Part shown: one piece after another, positions 8,724 through 17,234 of the stretch
Layout: each line of letters opens with the position of its first letter
How positions within the stretch are numbered: the stretch's first letter is position 1
Assembly (NCBI GenBank): GCA_947460245.1
Contig: CANHGL010000010.1
Coordinates: 1-63,645, forward strand
Length of the DNA: 63,645 bases
From: Sphingobacteriales bacterium
Lineage (GTDB): Bacteria > Bacteroidota > Bacteroidia > Chitinophagales > JADIYW01
Direction: 5' to 3'
Notes under the pieces: generated by a model
What the model was told of the DNA's origin: nothing
Databases searched by the model: none
The model's input: only the letters and a program-made list of their open reading frames with translations
Translations under genes and position numbers: made by a program

Positions 8724-8753
8724 CAAAAGTAAATACTAAAATGTAAAAAGCAA
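8724..8753 (-). promoter_or_regulatory. Promoter of purS, abutting the start codon
   Basis: Minus strand: TTG (8751-8753), 19 nt, then TACTTTTG (8724-8731). This is a full consensus match. Only 3 nt separate the -7 box from the first ATG, so the mRNA should be leaderless or nearly so. Confidence 0.7.
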
Positions 8754-8777
8754 AAAAGTATACTATAAAAATAAAAA

Positions 8778-10364
8778 TTAGTGCGCATCGCTCATCGGAC
8801 CAGCACCAAGCTTATAGGTTTTAGCAAGTAATACAAATGGGACAGATAAACAGATAAATAAAGACATGTACTGAAACAAGTCGATATAGCTAAGAATAGA
8901 CGCCTGCCTATTGATAGTAAAATCTAACAAAGCATAGCCCTGTGTGGTGGCAGTTGAAATATCCGAAGTATGTTGCAGCATTGCACCTGTTGCACCTGCC
9001 ATACGTTGCTGTAAAAGAGGATTATCGGGAGTTACGTGTAGTAAGATATCTGCACGATGCTGAGCAGTTATTCGTTCTGAAAGTACACTAATCAAAGCAA
9101 CGCTGATGGAACCTCCAATCTGGCGAATCATATTAGATAAACCACTCGCCTGGCCTATATCTTTTCCCTGCAAGCCACCTAAGGTCATATTAGATAAAGG
9201 CACAAACAACAAGGCCATTCCAATACCTCTAATCAATAATGGCCAGAAAAAGAATTCCTGTCCGGTACCTGTAGTAAAAATCATGGACGACCAAAAAGAG
9301 AAGACAGCTGTTATGAGGAATCCACCGGTAATCATAAATTTTGGAGGTACACCTTTGGAAAGCATTATACCAATCATTGGCATCAGGAATCCACTTGTCA
9401 TGGCACCAGGAATAAACAAAGCACCCGTTTGCTGTGCGGTAAAGCCAAGATAGCGCTGGAAATAAATAGGGTAAACGAATACTGTACCAAATAAAATAAA
9501 CCCGAGCAGAAAATTCATTAGAGTACCAATGGCGACATTTCGTTTCGTTAATATTCTTAAATCTACTACAGGGTTTTCTGCTGTTAATTCACGCGCTATA
9601 AAACCCAAGACACCTACAACTGCTGCTATAAAAAATACTACGATAAAATAAGACTCAAACCAATCTTTACGTTCACCCTGCTCTAGGACCATCTGTAATG
9701 ACCCGACACCAATAATTAGAAGTATAATACCCAACCAGTCCACTCCTTTGTCATCAGGTTTATCAAATGGATTATCCTTTATAAAGTTGAGGGTAAGGAA
9801 GACCGCAGCTATACCAATTGGAATATTCACATAAAATATCGCCGGCCAGGAATAGTGATCAATCAGATAACCGCCTACAACTGGACCTAATGTTGGACCA
9901 ATGATTACACCCATTCCAAACATTGCCATTGCCATTCCAATTTTTTCGGGGGGATAGACTTCTTTAAGAATAGTCTGTGAGGTAGCAAATAATGCTCCAC
10001 CCCCAATACCCTGCATAAACCTCCAAAATACCAACATCCAGATGTTAGAAGACAAACCACACATTAAGGAGGAAAATGTAAAAAGCGCTACAGAACTTGC
10101 AAAATATAATTTTCTTCCAAACTGCCTGGACAACCAACCGCTCATAGGAACAATAATGACATTTGCAATCGCATATGAGGCAATCACCCAGCTAATCTCA
10201 CTGACAGTTGCACCCAGATTTCCCATCAAAGTAGTCGTAGCTACATTAACGATAGTTGTATCCAGAATCTCCAAAAGTGTACAAAGCACCACCGTTATAG
10301 TAATAATGGCACGTCTGTACCCGTATTCAACTAATATACTTGGATCATATGTTTGCGTTTGCAT
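8778..10364 (-). CDS. emrB: DHA2 family drug efflux transporter, EmrB type
   Basis: The inner-membrane proton antiporter of a tripartite pump. The 528 residues form about 14 hydrophobic segments, as in the DHA2 (14-TM) group of the major facilitator superfamily. Motifs visible are LDTTIVNVA in TM1, WLSRQFGRK in the first cytoplasmic loop (motif A), and GIGGGALFATSQTILKE (motif B/C region). It is the last gene of the TetR-TolC-HlyD-EmrB operon, 57 bp after emrA. Substrates cannot be told from sequence. The EmrB name is by family; E. coli EmrB exports uncouplers and hydrophobic drugs. Confidence 0.92.
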   Translation of the reverse strand: MQTQTYDPSILVEYGYRRAIITITVVLCTLLEILDTTIVNVATTTLMGNLGATVSEISWVIASYAIANVIIVPMSGWLSRQFGRKLYFASSVALFTFSSLMCGLSSNIWMLVFWRFMQGIGGGALFATSQTILKEVYPPEKIGMAMAMFGMGVIIGPTLGPVVGGYLIDHYSWPAIFYVNIPIGIAAVFLTLNFIKDNPFDKPDDKGVDWLGIILLIIGVGSLQMVLEQGERKDWFESYFIVVFFIAAVVGVLGFIARELTAENPVVDLRILTKRNVAIGTLMNFLLGFILFGTVFVYPIYFQRYLGFTAQQTGALFIPGAMTSGFLMPMIGIMLSKGVPPKFMITGGFLITAVFSFWSSMIFTTGTGQEFFFWPLLIRGIGMALLFVPLSNMTLGGLQGKDIGQASGLSNMIRQIGGSISVALISVLSERITAQHRADILLHVTPDNPLLQQRMAGATGAMLQHTSDISTATTQGYALLDFTINRQASILSYIDLFQYMSLFICLSVPFVLLAKTYKLGAGPMSDAH

Positions 10365-10421
10365 GTAAGTAGAGATAAATGATTAAACCTTTAAACCGAA
10401 ATAATTATCCATAAAATAAAA

Positions 10422-11549
10422 CTATTTTATTTTTACAGCAACAGTCACATTCATACCTGCACGTAAATCGTACTTGTCACTTTTATCATCTATAAGTCGG
10501 ATACGCACTGGGACACGCTGAACTACTTTCACAAAATTACCTGTAGAATTGTCTGCAGGCATCAATGAAAACTTAGATCCGGTAGCAGCTTGTAGAGATT
10601 CTATCTTGCCTTTTACCTTTATACCAGGATAGGCATCTACCTTTACTTCTACATCCTGACCAACCTTCATGCGTTCAATCTGCGTCTCTTTAAAATTGGC
10701 AGTTATCCATAGCTCACTATCATCTACCAAACTCATGAGTATCTGACCCGCATTCACTAATTGGCCGGATTGTATTCCTTTTTTTGCGATAAAGCCATCG
10801 GCAGGAGCAAGAATATAGGCGTATGATAATTGTAATTTGGCAAAATCAATATCTGCTTGGCGTTGCTGTATACCTACTTCTGCCAAACTAACCTGTGTAC
10901 CTACTCCACTAGCCTGCGTAGAAGATGCAGAAGCCAGCCGTTGAGTAGTTTTTAACTGAGCCTGTGCAACAGCCAATTGTTTTTCGGTAATTTGTAATTG
11001 TCTTTCTGCAGACTGTTTCTCAGCAGAAGCTGCATCATACTGTTGTTGCGTAGCAGATGTTTGTCGAAATAATTGCTCATAACGTTTAAAATTTTCCGTG
11101 GCATTCCAGACGCGAACTTTTGCTGCCTCTATATTCGCCTGCGCGGTTTCTATATTTGCTTCTGAAGTCGCTATAGTTGAAGACGAAGCACTAGCAGATG
11201 CATCAGCACTATACCTATTGCTTTTTGCCACATTCACATTTGCCCCAGCATTGATTAAATTGATTTCCGCTTGTTGAAGTTTAATCTTCAGGTCTCTGTC
11301 ATCTAGCTTTAACAAGGTATCCCCTTTATGCACGCGCTGATTTTCTTTTACATATACTTCATCAATATATCCTGAAATACGAGCAGATACCGGTATGATA
11401 TTACACTCAATCTGAGAATTCTCTGTATCCTCGTTGTGAATAGCATAATTGATTTTCTTAAAAACAAAAAATACAGCTATTAGCAATACTATTGCACCAA
11501 CTATAGGTACTATTTTTTTCTTTTTCGATTTGTTTTCTGTGTTTTCCAT
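10422..11549 (-). CDS. emrA: Periplasmic adaptor (membrane fusion) protein, HlyD/EmrA type
   Basis: Links the EmrB transporter to the outer-membrane TolC channel. The 375 residues include an N-terminal basic stretch and one membrane helix (about 13-28), the first half of the biotinyl-lipoyl domain (VYVKENQRVHKGDTLLKLDD), a long Ala/Gln-rich coiled-coil hairpin (about 80-225), the second lipoyl half (APADGFIAKKGIQSGQLV), and the beta-barrel domain (LWITANFKETQIERMKVGQ). This order is diagnostic. Middle of the efflux operon, 45 bp after the TolC gene. Confidence 0.93.
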   Translation of the reverse strand: MENTENKSKKKKIVPIVGAIVLLIAVFFVFKKINYAIHNEDTENSQIECNIIPVSARISGYIDEVYVKENQRVHKGDTLLKLDDRDLKIKLQQAEINLINAGANVNVAKSNRYSADASASASSSTIATSEANIETAQANIEAAKVRVWNATENFKRYEQLFRQTSATQQQYDAASAEKQSAERQLQITEKQLAVAQAQLKTTQRLASASSTQASGVGTQVSLAEVGIQQRQADIDFAKLQLSYAYILAPADGFIAKKGIQSGQLVNAGQILMSLVDDSELWITANFKETQIERMKVGQDVEVKVDAYPGIKVKGKIESLQAATGSKFSLMPADNSTGNFVKVVQRVPVRIRLIDDKSDKYDLRAGMNVTVAVKIK

Positions 11550-11594
11550 TGTTTACTATTATTCGTTTATTATAATGCTTATTCTATATTTCTA

Positions 11595-12914
11595 TTATTT
11601 GATGGCTCCTAAACTTTTCTGTAGTTTGTAATTAACCAATGCAGCATCGGCCTGTGCATTCAGTAATTGAGTTTCTGCCTGTAACAATAATTGATCTGCC
11701 TCTAATACATCTGTTAGCAATGCTACCTGAGCCACAAACCTATTATCAAGTATACGTTTGTTTTCTGCCGACTGCTCAATTGCCTTCTTAGCTAAATCTA
11801 TTTTTAATAAAGCAACCTTAAACGCCTCATAATTCGCATTTACTTCCATCTGTATCCCCTCCTTAAGTTGCTCCGTAACTTTCTGAATCTGGGCTTTTTG
11901 GTTAGTCGATTCATTAACTACTGCTCTTGCTGTATACAGCTGCAGGATATTCCAGTTCATAGATACGCCAATATCCCAGGTAGCTTTAAACTTTGCCTCT
12001 TGAGGAAACACTCGCTGATTAGGATTATTTACATACCCGTCTGCTATAAAATTGAGTGTTGGCAGGTAAGCACTCTTTGAAGCCTTGATTGCATAATTTG
12101 CAGCGTCAGTTCGCGCTTCCTGTGCCTTTAAATCTGCCCTGTTTGAAAAGGAAGCAGTTATGAGGTCATCAATATTGGCTGTCGAAAATATAAATACTTC
12201 AGGCCCTTCTACTTCTATAATTGTTTTAGTATCCAACCCCAATAAAAGGCAAAGATTAAAATTGGTAATTTCAATGGCACTTTCTACATCTGCTTTATTT
12301 ACCAGTAAATTTGTTTTCTGTAGTTCTGCACGCATAACATCGTTATTTAATGCCAATCCTACATTTTTAAATCTGGAAACATCCTCAACGCGAGCTTGTG
12401 TTTGCGCAATACTAGAATCCAGCAATATATTTGTTTGGTATAATTTAAACAGTGTATAATATACTTGTGCTACATTCCATTTAGCATCCTCTTTATCCTT
12501 CTGAATATCAAAATCTATTGCCATTTGTTGAAATTTCAATGCCTTCAGTGTATTCCAATTACGTAATCCAGAAAAAACAGGCTGCTGTAAGTAGAAACGA
12601 TTATTGTACTGATTCAGAATAATTGGATTTAAAGTAAATGCTCCTAAACCAGGAAGAGCTATAGTAAAAGGGTCAATATTATTGCTAATTCTGGAGTAAC
12701 TGGAGCTCACTCCCAATACCGGCAACATCGCATTCTGTGTTTGCTTTTTCTTTATGTCAAGCGCTTGTTTCTTCAGATCATCTGTTTGTAATTGCTTACT
12801 AGACTCTGTAGCCAAATCAAATGCCTCACGCAGTGATATTTTCTTGAACTGCTGTGCAGGTAAAAGATGGACAGATAACAATAGCAAGGAAGTTAAAATA
12901 TAATTGCGCATCAT
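11595..12914 (-). CDS. tolC: TolC-family outer-membrane efflux protein
   Basis: The outer-membrane channel of the efflux pump. The 439-residue product has a signal peptide (MMRNYILTSLLLLSVHLLPAQQ) and two OEP repeats of long amphipathic helices rich in Gln and Ala, with short beta segments (YNNRFYLQQPVFSGL and VSMNWNILQLY) that form the barrel. Its ATG overlaps the TetR TGA stop (ATGA), so the two are probably translationally coupled. Of the two consecutive ATG codons, the first is taken. The name is by function; sequence identity to E. coli TolC is expected to be low. Confidence 0.9.
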   Translation of the reverse strand: MMRNYILTSLLLLSVHLLPAQQFKKISLREAFDLATESSKQLQTDDLKKQALDIKKKQTQNAMLPVLGVSSSYSRISNNIDPFTIALPGLGAFTLNPIILNQYNNRFYLQQPVFSGLRNWNTLKALKFQQMAIDFDIQKDKEDAKWNVAQVYYTLFKLYQTNILLDSSIAQTQARVEDVSRFKNVGLALNNDVMRAELQKTNLLVNKADVESAIEITNFNLCLLLGLDTKTIIEVEGPEVFIFSTANIDDLITASFSNRADLKAQEARTDAANYAIKASKSAYLPTLNFIADGYVNNPNQRVFPQEAKFKATWDIGVSMNWNILQLYTARAVVNESTNQKAQIQKVTEQLKEGIQMEVNANYEAFKVALLKIDLAKKAIEQSAENKRILDNRFVAQVALLTDVLEADQLLLQAETQLLNAQADAALVNYKLQKSLGAIK

Positions 12915-13528
12915 TCTTTAATTAATAATTGATTAGTTAACATATCTGCAATAAAGCCTTTAATTCTAGTTCTGTGTTTGTTGTCATACACTTCCTCAAC
13001 AGACTCCTTATGCATTATTTTACACATCATGGTGCTGGAAGTGGCATACATTCGTATAATAGCAAAAATCGAGATTACGGTTAATTCTACATCTACAGGT
13101 TTAAATTCTTTTTTCTTTATACCTTTTTTTACAATATCTGAAACGTATAAAAAGTTACGTTCCATGTGCTCGATTAAAAAATCTGCCATATGTGTACGCT
13201 GATTCAAACTCATTTCCCGAAAAATAATAATCTGGAAATAACGATTATCGAAAAAGCTATTGGTTACAACATCTGTAATGGCTATTAATTTATCATAATG
13301 TGAGGGGAACTCAACGTAGGCTTCTTCAAATCTTTCAATTGGAATAAGCTTCCTTCTGATTACATCTTCATATAATTTTTCTTTGGAGCCAAAATAGTAA
13401 GATACCATAGCAATATTGATATCCGCTGCTCTGGAAATCTCCCTTATACTTACTGCATCAAACCCCTGCTCAGCGAAAAGACGCTCAGCAACATCGAGAA
13501 TATATGCCGTTTTATCGGTTAAGATCAT
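12911..13528 (-). CDS. TetR-family repressor of the efflux operon
   Basis: First gene of the operon. The 205-residue product starts MILTDKTAYILDVAERLF. A longer reading frame begins at a TTG at 13577-13579, but that TTG is the -33 promoter box, so the ATG at 13528 is the start. The N-terminal helix-turn-helix is typical (GFDAVSIREISRAADINIAM, then VSYYFGSKEKLYEDVI). The C-terminal ligand-binding part is helical. TetR repressors beside EmrAB/TolC genes usually respond to the pump's substrate. The promoter contains two overlapping inverted repeats, which fits autorepression and control of the whole operon. Confidence 0.92.
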   Translation of the reverse strand: MILTDKTAYILDVAERLFAEQGFDAVSIREISRAADINIAMVSYYFGSKEKLYEDVIRRKLIPIERFEEAYVEFPSHYDKLIAITDVVTNSFFDNRYFQIIIFREMSLNQRTHMADFLIEHMERNFLYVSDIVKKGIKKKEFKPVDVELTVISIFAIIRMYATSSTMMCKIMHKESVEEVYDNKHRTRIKGFIADMLTNQLLIKE

Positions 13529-13548
13529 CAAATAAGTATTAAGAGGTG

Positions 13549-13585
13549 CAAAGTTAATTAAACGTTTGTTTAAATTCAAATTTAA
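13549..13585 (-). promoter_or_regulatory. Promoter and probable TetR operator of the efflux operon
   Basis: Minus strand: TTG (13577-13579), 20 nt, TAACTTTG (13549-13556). This is an exact consensus promoter, 20 nt from the TetR ATG. Between and over the boxes lie two overlapping inverted repeats: TTAAAC-GTTT-GTTTAA (13558-13573) and TTAAATT-CA-AATTTAA (13570-13585). The first fills the spacer and the second covers the -33 box, the usual places for a repressor to block polymerase. Confidence 0.7.
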
Positions 13586-13670
13586 GTTTATGTGATTTAG
13601 ATCAAAAAAGTTATTGTTGTTTTATAAAGAATTGATAATCTCTAATTTATTTTAAGCGTATGAAATTGAC

Positions 13671-13678
13671 TAAATTTG
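13671..13678 (+). promoter_or_regulatory. -7 element of gldC
   Basis: TAAATTTG, an exact TAnnTTTG match, 16 nt before the gldC ATG. The -33 box is not clear. Confidence 0.45.
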
Positions 13679-13694
13679 CGACTCAAAATAAGTT

Positions 13695-14042
13695 ATGTCG
13701 CGCGAAACAGAAATCGTCTTTAAGGTTAGACTGGATGACCAAAATATGCCTGAGAAAATTAGTTGGACAGCAACGGATGGACCACAAGGTGAGGGTGAAC
13801 AGTGTAAGAGTATTATGATTGGGCTATGGGATGGGGAAGAGAAAAATACTATGCGTATAGATCTTTGGACAAAAGACATGCAGGTAGATGAAATGCATAC
13901 GCATTTCTTTCAATTATTATTAAGCCTCGGAGATACCTACCACCGTGCCACTCAAAATCCTTTCATTCAGGAAGCCATCAAGAATTTTTGCATGGATATA
14001 GCAGATAAAACCAGGGCCTGGGAAGAAGAAAAAGCAATTTAA
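13695..14042 (+). CDS. gldC: Gliding motility protein GldC
   Basis: The 115-residue soluble protein matches GldC: RETEIVFKVRLDDQNMPEKI, then ISWTATDG, and a C-terminal helical half. In Flavobacterium johnsoniae, GldC is needed for efficient gliding, though it is not part of the core type IX secretion machine. Orthologues also occur in non-gliding Bacteroidota. The stop is followed after 1 nt by the ATG of the ABC-F gene, so the two are co-transcribed and probably coupled. gldN lies at the far end of the window. Confidence 0.88.
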   Translation: MSRETEIVFKVRLDDQNMPEKISWTATDGPQGEGEQCKSIMIGLWDGEEKNTMRIDLWTKDMQVDEMHTHFFQLLLSLGDTYHRATQNPFIQEAIKNFCMDIADKTRAWEEEKAI

Positions 14043-14043
14043 G

Positions 14044-15948
14044 ATGTTACAAGCAAGCAACCTATCCATCATATTTGGCAGTCGAGTTCTATTTGACAAC
14101 GTCACCTTTACCATACAACCTAGAGACAGAATTGGATTAGTGGGAAGAAATGGAGTAGGAAAATCAACACTACTAAAAGCTATTAATGGAGAAATTACTC
14201 CACAGGAAGGCAGCATATCTAAACCCAGCGGTTATTCGATAGGCTTCTTAAAACAAGAAATACGCGGACAAAATGAACCCACTGTATGGCTCGAAGCACA
14301 GACCGCATTCAAGGAAATCAATATATTACAAGAGAAACTAGATAACGTTCAGCATCAACTCGAGACACGTACTGACTACGATTCTGATGCCTACATGAAT
14401 CTCTCTCAAGAATTTTGTGATATCAATGACAGACTTGTTCATTTAGATATAGATGATAAGGATAAAAAAACTGAATTAGTTTTATTGGGATTAGGATACC
14501 AAAGAGAAGATTTTGAAAAAGCCCCAAGCACCTTTTCCGGAGGATGGGCGATGCGATTAGAACTGGCTAAACTTTTATTACAAAACCCAGATCTATTAAT
14601 GCTGGATGAGCCTACCAATCACTTGGATATTGAATCTATTATTTGGTTAGAAGAATTTTTCCAAAAATATGAAGGGGCCATCATACTCGTATCACACGAT
14701 AAAACGTTCCTGGATAATGTTTGTAACAAGACCATAGAATTGGAATTAGGAAAAATGTATGAGTATAAAGCCAACTACTCTAAATACCTAGTTCTAAAGG
14801 AAGACAGACGAGAAAAACAACTTCAGACATTTAAAAACCAGCAAGATCAAATAAAACAAATTGAACGAAATATTGAACGCTTTAAAGCTAAAGCTAGCAA
14901 AGCCAGTATGGCGCAGAGTTTAGTAAAGAAGCTCGACCGAATGGATATTGTAGAAGTAGAGCAAGACGATGTTCGTTCCATGCGTTTCCAGTTCCCTATG
15001 GGCCAGCAAAGCGGTAAAGTAGTCGTAAAAGCAACTAACCTTGCTAAGAACTATGGAGAGAAACAAGTTTTTCATGATGTAAACATGGAAGTAGAAAGAG
15101 GTGATAAAGTTGCGTTTATCGGGAAAAACGGGATGGGGAAAACCACTATGGCTAAAATCATAGCTAAAGAATTAGATGCCAGCTCCGGAACTCAAGAAAT
15201 CGGTCACAATGTAGTTACTGCTTTCTTTGCTCAGCACCATGCAGAACATTTGCCAAAAGAACTGACTATACTACAATACATGGAAGATACGGCACCAAAT
15301 GATGTAAGGGCTCAGGTTAGAAATATCTTAGGTGCTTTTATGTTTTCCGGTGATGATGCAACAAAGAAAATATCTGTATTAAGTGGGGGTGAACGTGCAA
15401 GGGTTTGTTTAGCCCACTTACTGTTAAACCCAAGTAATGTATTAATACTCGATGAGCCAACAAATCACTTAGATTTGCGTGCAAAGGATGTTCTAAAAGA
15501 TGCAATTGCAAAATATCCCGGTACTGTAATAGTAGTTTCTCACGATAGAGATTTCCTGGTAGGGCTTACCACTAAGACATTTGAATTTAAAGATGGGGTA
15601 GTAAGACAACACGTTGGCGATGTAAATACATTCTTTGAAGAAAGACGGCTTGCTAACTTCAGAGAAGTAGAATTAAATACTCAGTCTTCTGGAGTCGACT
15701 CTCAAAAGAATAATAATACTAGCAACAACAATAAGACTGACGAAAAAGAAGCAAAGCGTATTAAAAATCAGATTTCAAGACTGGAAGAGGAAATCTCTAT
15801 GCATGAAACTGCCGTGAAAAAACTGGAAGAAAAAATAGCACAACAGGCACAAGATGGTAAATATGATGAACCCACTGTGCAACAACTCGGGGAAGGCAAG
15901 AAACAACTCGAGAAACTCATGCAGGAGTGGGAAGTACTACAAGTATAA
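14044..15948 (+). CDS. ABC-F family ATPase (ribosome-associated type)
   Basis: The 634 residues hold two fused ABC ATPase domains and no membrane segment. Walker A motifs are GRNGVGKST (34-42) and GKNGMGKTT (about 360). Signatures are FSGGWAMRLELAK and LSGGERARVCLA, and both Walker B regions read LDEPTNHLD. The interdomain linker (about 250-310) is Lys/Gln-rich, as in the P-site tRNA interaction motif. The C-terminal tail (about 555-634) is a charged coiled coil preceded by an Asn-rich stretch. ABC-F proteins bind the ribosomal E site and relieve stalled translation; some give antibiotic protection. The exact subgroup (Uup, YheS or EttA-like) is not decided here. Co-transcribed with gldC. Confidence 0.9.
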   Translation: MLQASNLSIIFGSRVLFDNVTFTIQPRDRIGLVGRNGVGKSTLLKAINGEITPQEGSISKPSGYSIGFLKQEIRGQNEPTVWLEAQTAFKEINILQEKLDNVQHQLETRTDYDSDAYMNLSQEFCDINDRLVHLDIDDKDKKTELVLLGLGYQREDFEKAPSTFSGGWAMRLELAKLLLQNPDLLMLDEPTNHLDIESIIWLEEFFQKYEGAIILVSHDKTFLDNVCNKTIELELGKMYEYKANYSKYLVLKEDRREKQLQTFKNQQDQIKQIERNIERFKAKASKASMAQSLVKKLDRMDIVEVEQDDVRSMRFQFPMGQQSGKVVVKATNLAKNYGEKQVFHDVNMEVERGDKVAFIGKNGMGKTTMAKIIAKELDASSGTQEIGHNVVTAFFAQHHAEHLPKELTILQYMEDTAPNDVRAQVRNILGAFMFSGDDATKKISVLSGGERARVCLAHLLLNPSNVLILDEPTNHLDLRAKDVLKDAIAKYPGTVIVVSHDRDFLVGLTTKTFEFKDGVVRQHVGDVNTFFEERRLANFREVELNTQSSGVDSQKNNNTSNNNKTDEKEAKRIKNQISRLEEEISMHETAVKKLEEKIAQQAQDGKYDEPTVQQLGEGKKQLEKLMQEWEVLQV

Positions 15949-15975
15949 TATCCTGATGTATACTAAAACTTTACA

Positions 15976-16278
15976 CTACAGTTGCATCTGCTCTAATAAG
16001 GTGTTAAAATAAACCACTTTCCCCGGAAAACTATCTGACAGGCTTTTCAATAGTGAAGCCTTAAAGTTCAACTCAAAATGCTCAAAGGAATTTAAATCCT
16101 TACAGAAAAACTGAAAAGTAAATGTATGACCATCTGTATCGTGCAGGACTTTAAAAAAATTATACCTTTCAAAAGAATGTGTTTGCATCATCGGCAACAA
16201 AAATTCTTCTTTCATCCAAGATAACCAATCTGCAGAAACAGATTCTTCTACATTCACAGTTAAAGTATATACTAGCAT
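15976..16278 (-). CDS. DUF4286 family protein
   Basis: Read from the ATG at 16278, the product is 100 residues (MLVYTLTVNVEESVSADWL...). An extended frame to 16320 would overlap the CDGSH gene and is unlikely. The pattern of an N-terminal beta strand, DWLSWMKEEFLLPMM, then F-rich strands (TFTFQFFC) and GKVVYFNTLLEQM fits the DUF4286 family of small ferredoxin-like alpha/beta proteins of Bacteroidota. Function is unknown. It starts 4 nt after the CDGSH stop, the last gene of a four-gene operon. Confidence 0.75.
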   Translation of the reverse strand: MLVYTLTVNVEESVSADWLSWMKEEFLLPMMQTHSFERYNFFKVLHDTDGHTFTFQFFCKDLNSFEHFELNFKASLLKSLSDSFPGKVVYFNTLLEQMQL

Positions 16279-16282
16279 CTTT

Positions 16283-16471
16283 CTAATCTTTAAAGCCACA
16301 TTTTCTGTGAGCACCGTCACAATAAGGCTTATTTACGGATTGTCCACAACGACAGAGGTATACTTCCTTCGAGGATTCCAACTTTCCATCTGCCAATTTA
16401 ATAGAGAGATTACCTTTTACCATTATTGGTCCATCTTTTAAGATAACGATTTCTGTAGTTTGTTCTAACAT
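16283..16471 (-). CDS. CDGSH-type iron-sulfur protein
   Basis: The 62-residue protein carries one CDGSH motif: C-x-C-x2-S-x3-P-x-C-D-G-x-H, seen as CRCGQSVNKPYCDGAH. The three Cys and one His coordinate a redox-active [2Fe-2S] cluster, as in mitoNEET. There is no membrane anchor. The N-terminal half is a small beta region (IVILKDGPIMVKGNLSI). It lies between pirin and DUF4286 genes in one operon, which suggests a redox or iron-linked role for the set (inference). Confidence 0.9.
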   Translation of the reverse strand: MLEQTTEIVILKDGPIMVKGNLSIKLADGKLESSKEVYLCRCGQSVNKPYCDGAHRKCGFKD

Positions 16472-16496
16472 AATTTATTGTTTTAAAAATTAAGAA

Positions 16497-17207
16497 TCAA
16501 TTGATTTGCATTGGCACTTCTATAGCCAATAATTTAACTGGCTTCAATACCGTTATCTGAAAGTCGCTTACATCAGAGATACCGATACAGTCCCTGTCTG
16601 AAAGTCGAACACCATTTATCTCTGCTTCTCCTTCAATAAGCATAAGATACACACCATTTAAAGAATTAAATAACTGATATGATTTGTCCTCGTCAAAGTT
16701 GCCTAAAGAAATATAAGCATCCTGATTTATCCATAATGCATGCGAATTCTCTTTAGGACTTACAACTACTTGCCAACTATTAACCCGTTCACGCTCATCA
16801 AAAAAAAGCTGGTCATACCTTGGAGGCATATTCAATATTTTAGGAAAAATCCAAATTTGAAATAAGGCAGCTTCATCCGATTCAGAAGCATTAAATTCTG
16901 AATGTAAAATACCGCTTCCTGCACTCATAATTTGTATATCTCCTACTTTTATTACTCCTTCATTTCCTGTTGAATCCGCATGTTTAATTGCGCCACTTAG
17001 AGGAATAGTTACAATTTCCATATTACTATGTGGATGCTTTCCAAAGCCATGCGATGCCTGAATACAGTCATCATTCAACACCCTCAAAGCACCAAAATTT
17101 TCTTTCTCAGGATTATAGTAATTTGCAAAACTAAAAGAGTAATTAGCCTTTAGCCAACCAAAATCAGCCTTACCTCTGTCAATTGCCCTATGAACTAATA
17201 TCTTCAT
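16497..17207 (-). CDS. Pirin family protein
   Basis: The 236-residue bicupin shows the pirin signature: GFGKHPHSNMEIVTIPLSGA with the metal-binding histidines, then MSAGSGILHSEFN with the second His cluster. The C-terminal cupin is more divergent. Pirins bind iron; some have quercetin 2,3-dioxygenase activity and others act as redox-sensitive regulators. The substrate here is unknown. The start is an ATG 27 nt after the DUF3467 stop. Next downstream, after 25 nt, is the CDGSH gene, so both metal proteins should be made together. Confidence 0.9.
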   Translation of the reverse strand: MKILVHRAIDRGKADFGWLKANYSFSFANYYNPEKENFGALRVLNDDCIQASHGFGKHPHSNMEIVTIPLSGAIKHADSTGNEGVIKVGDIQIMSAGSGILHSEFNASESDEAALFQIWIFPKILNMPPRYDQLFFDERERVNSWQVVVSPKENSHALWINQDAYISLGNFDEDKSYQLFNSLNGVYLMLIEGEAEINGVRLSDRDCIGISDVSDFQITVLKPVKLLAIEVPMQIN

Positions 17208-17234
17208 TCTATTAAATATTGATGAGTATACTCA

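Noticed and set aside
8275-8739. 154-codon plus-strand frame
   Set aside because: It runs antisense to purS and through the tandem repeat; the composition is not protein-like and purS is clearly real.
13529-13579. Longer TetR start at 13579
   Set aside because: The alternative TTG is the -33 promoter box and the -7 box lies inside the extension, so the message cannot contain it.
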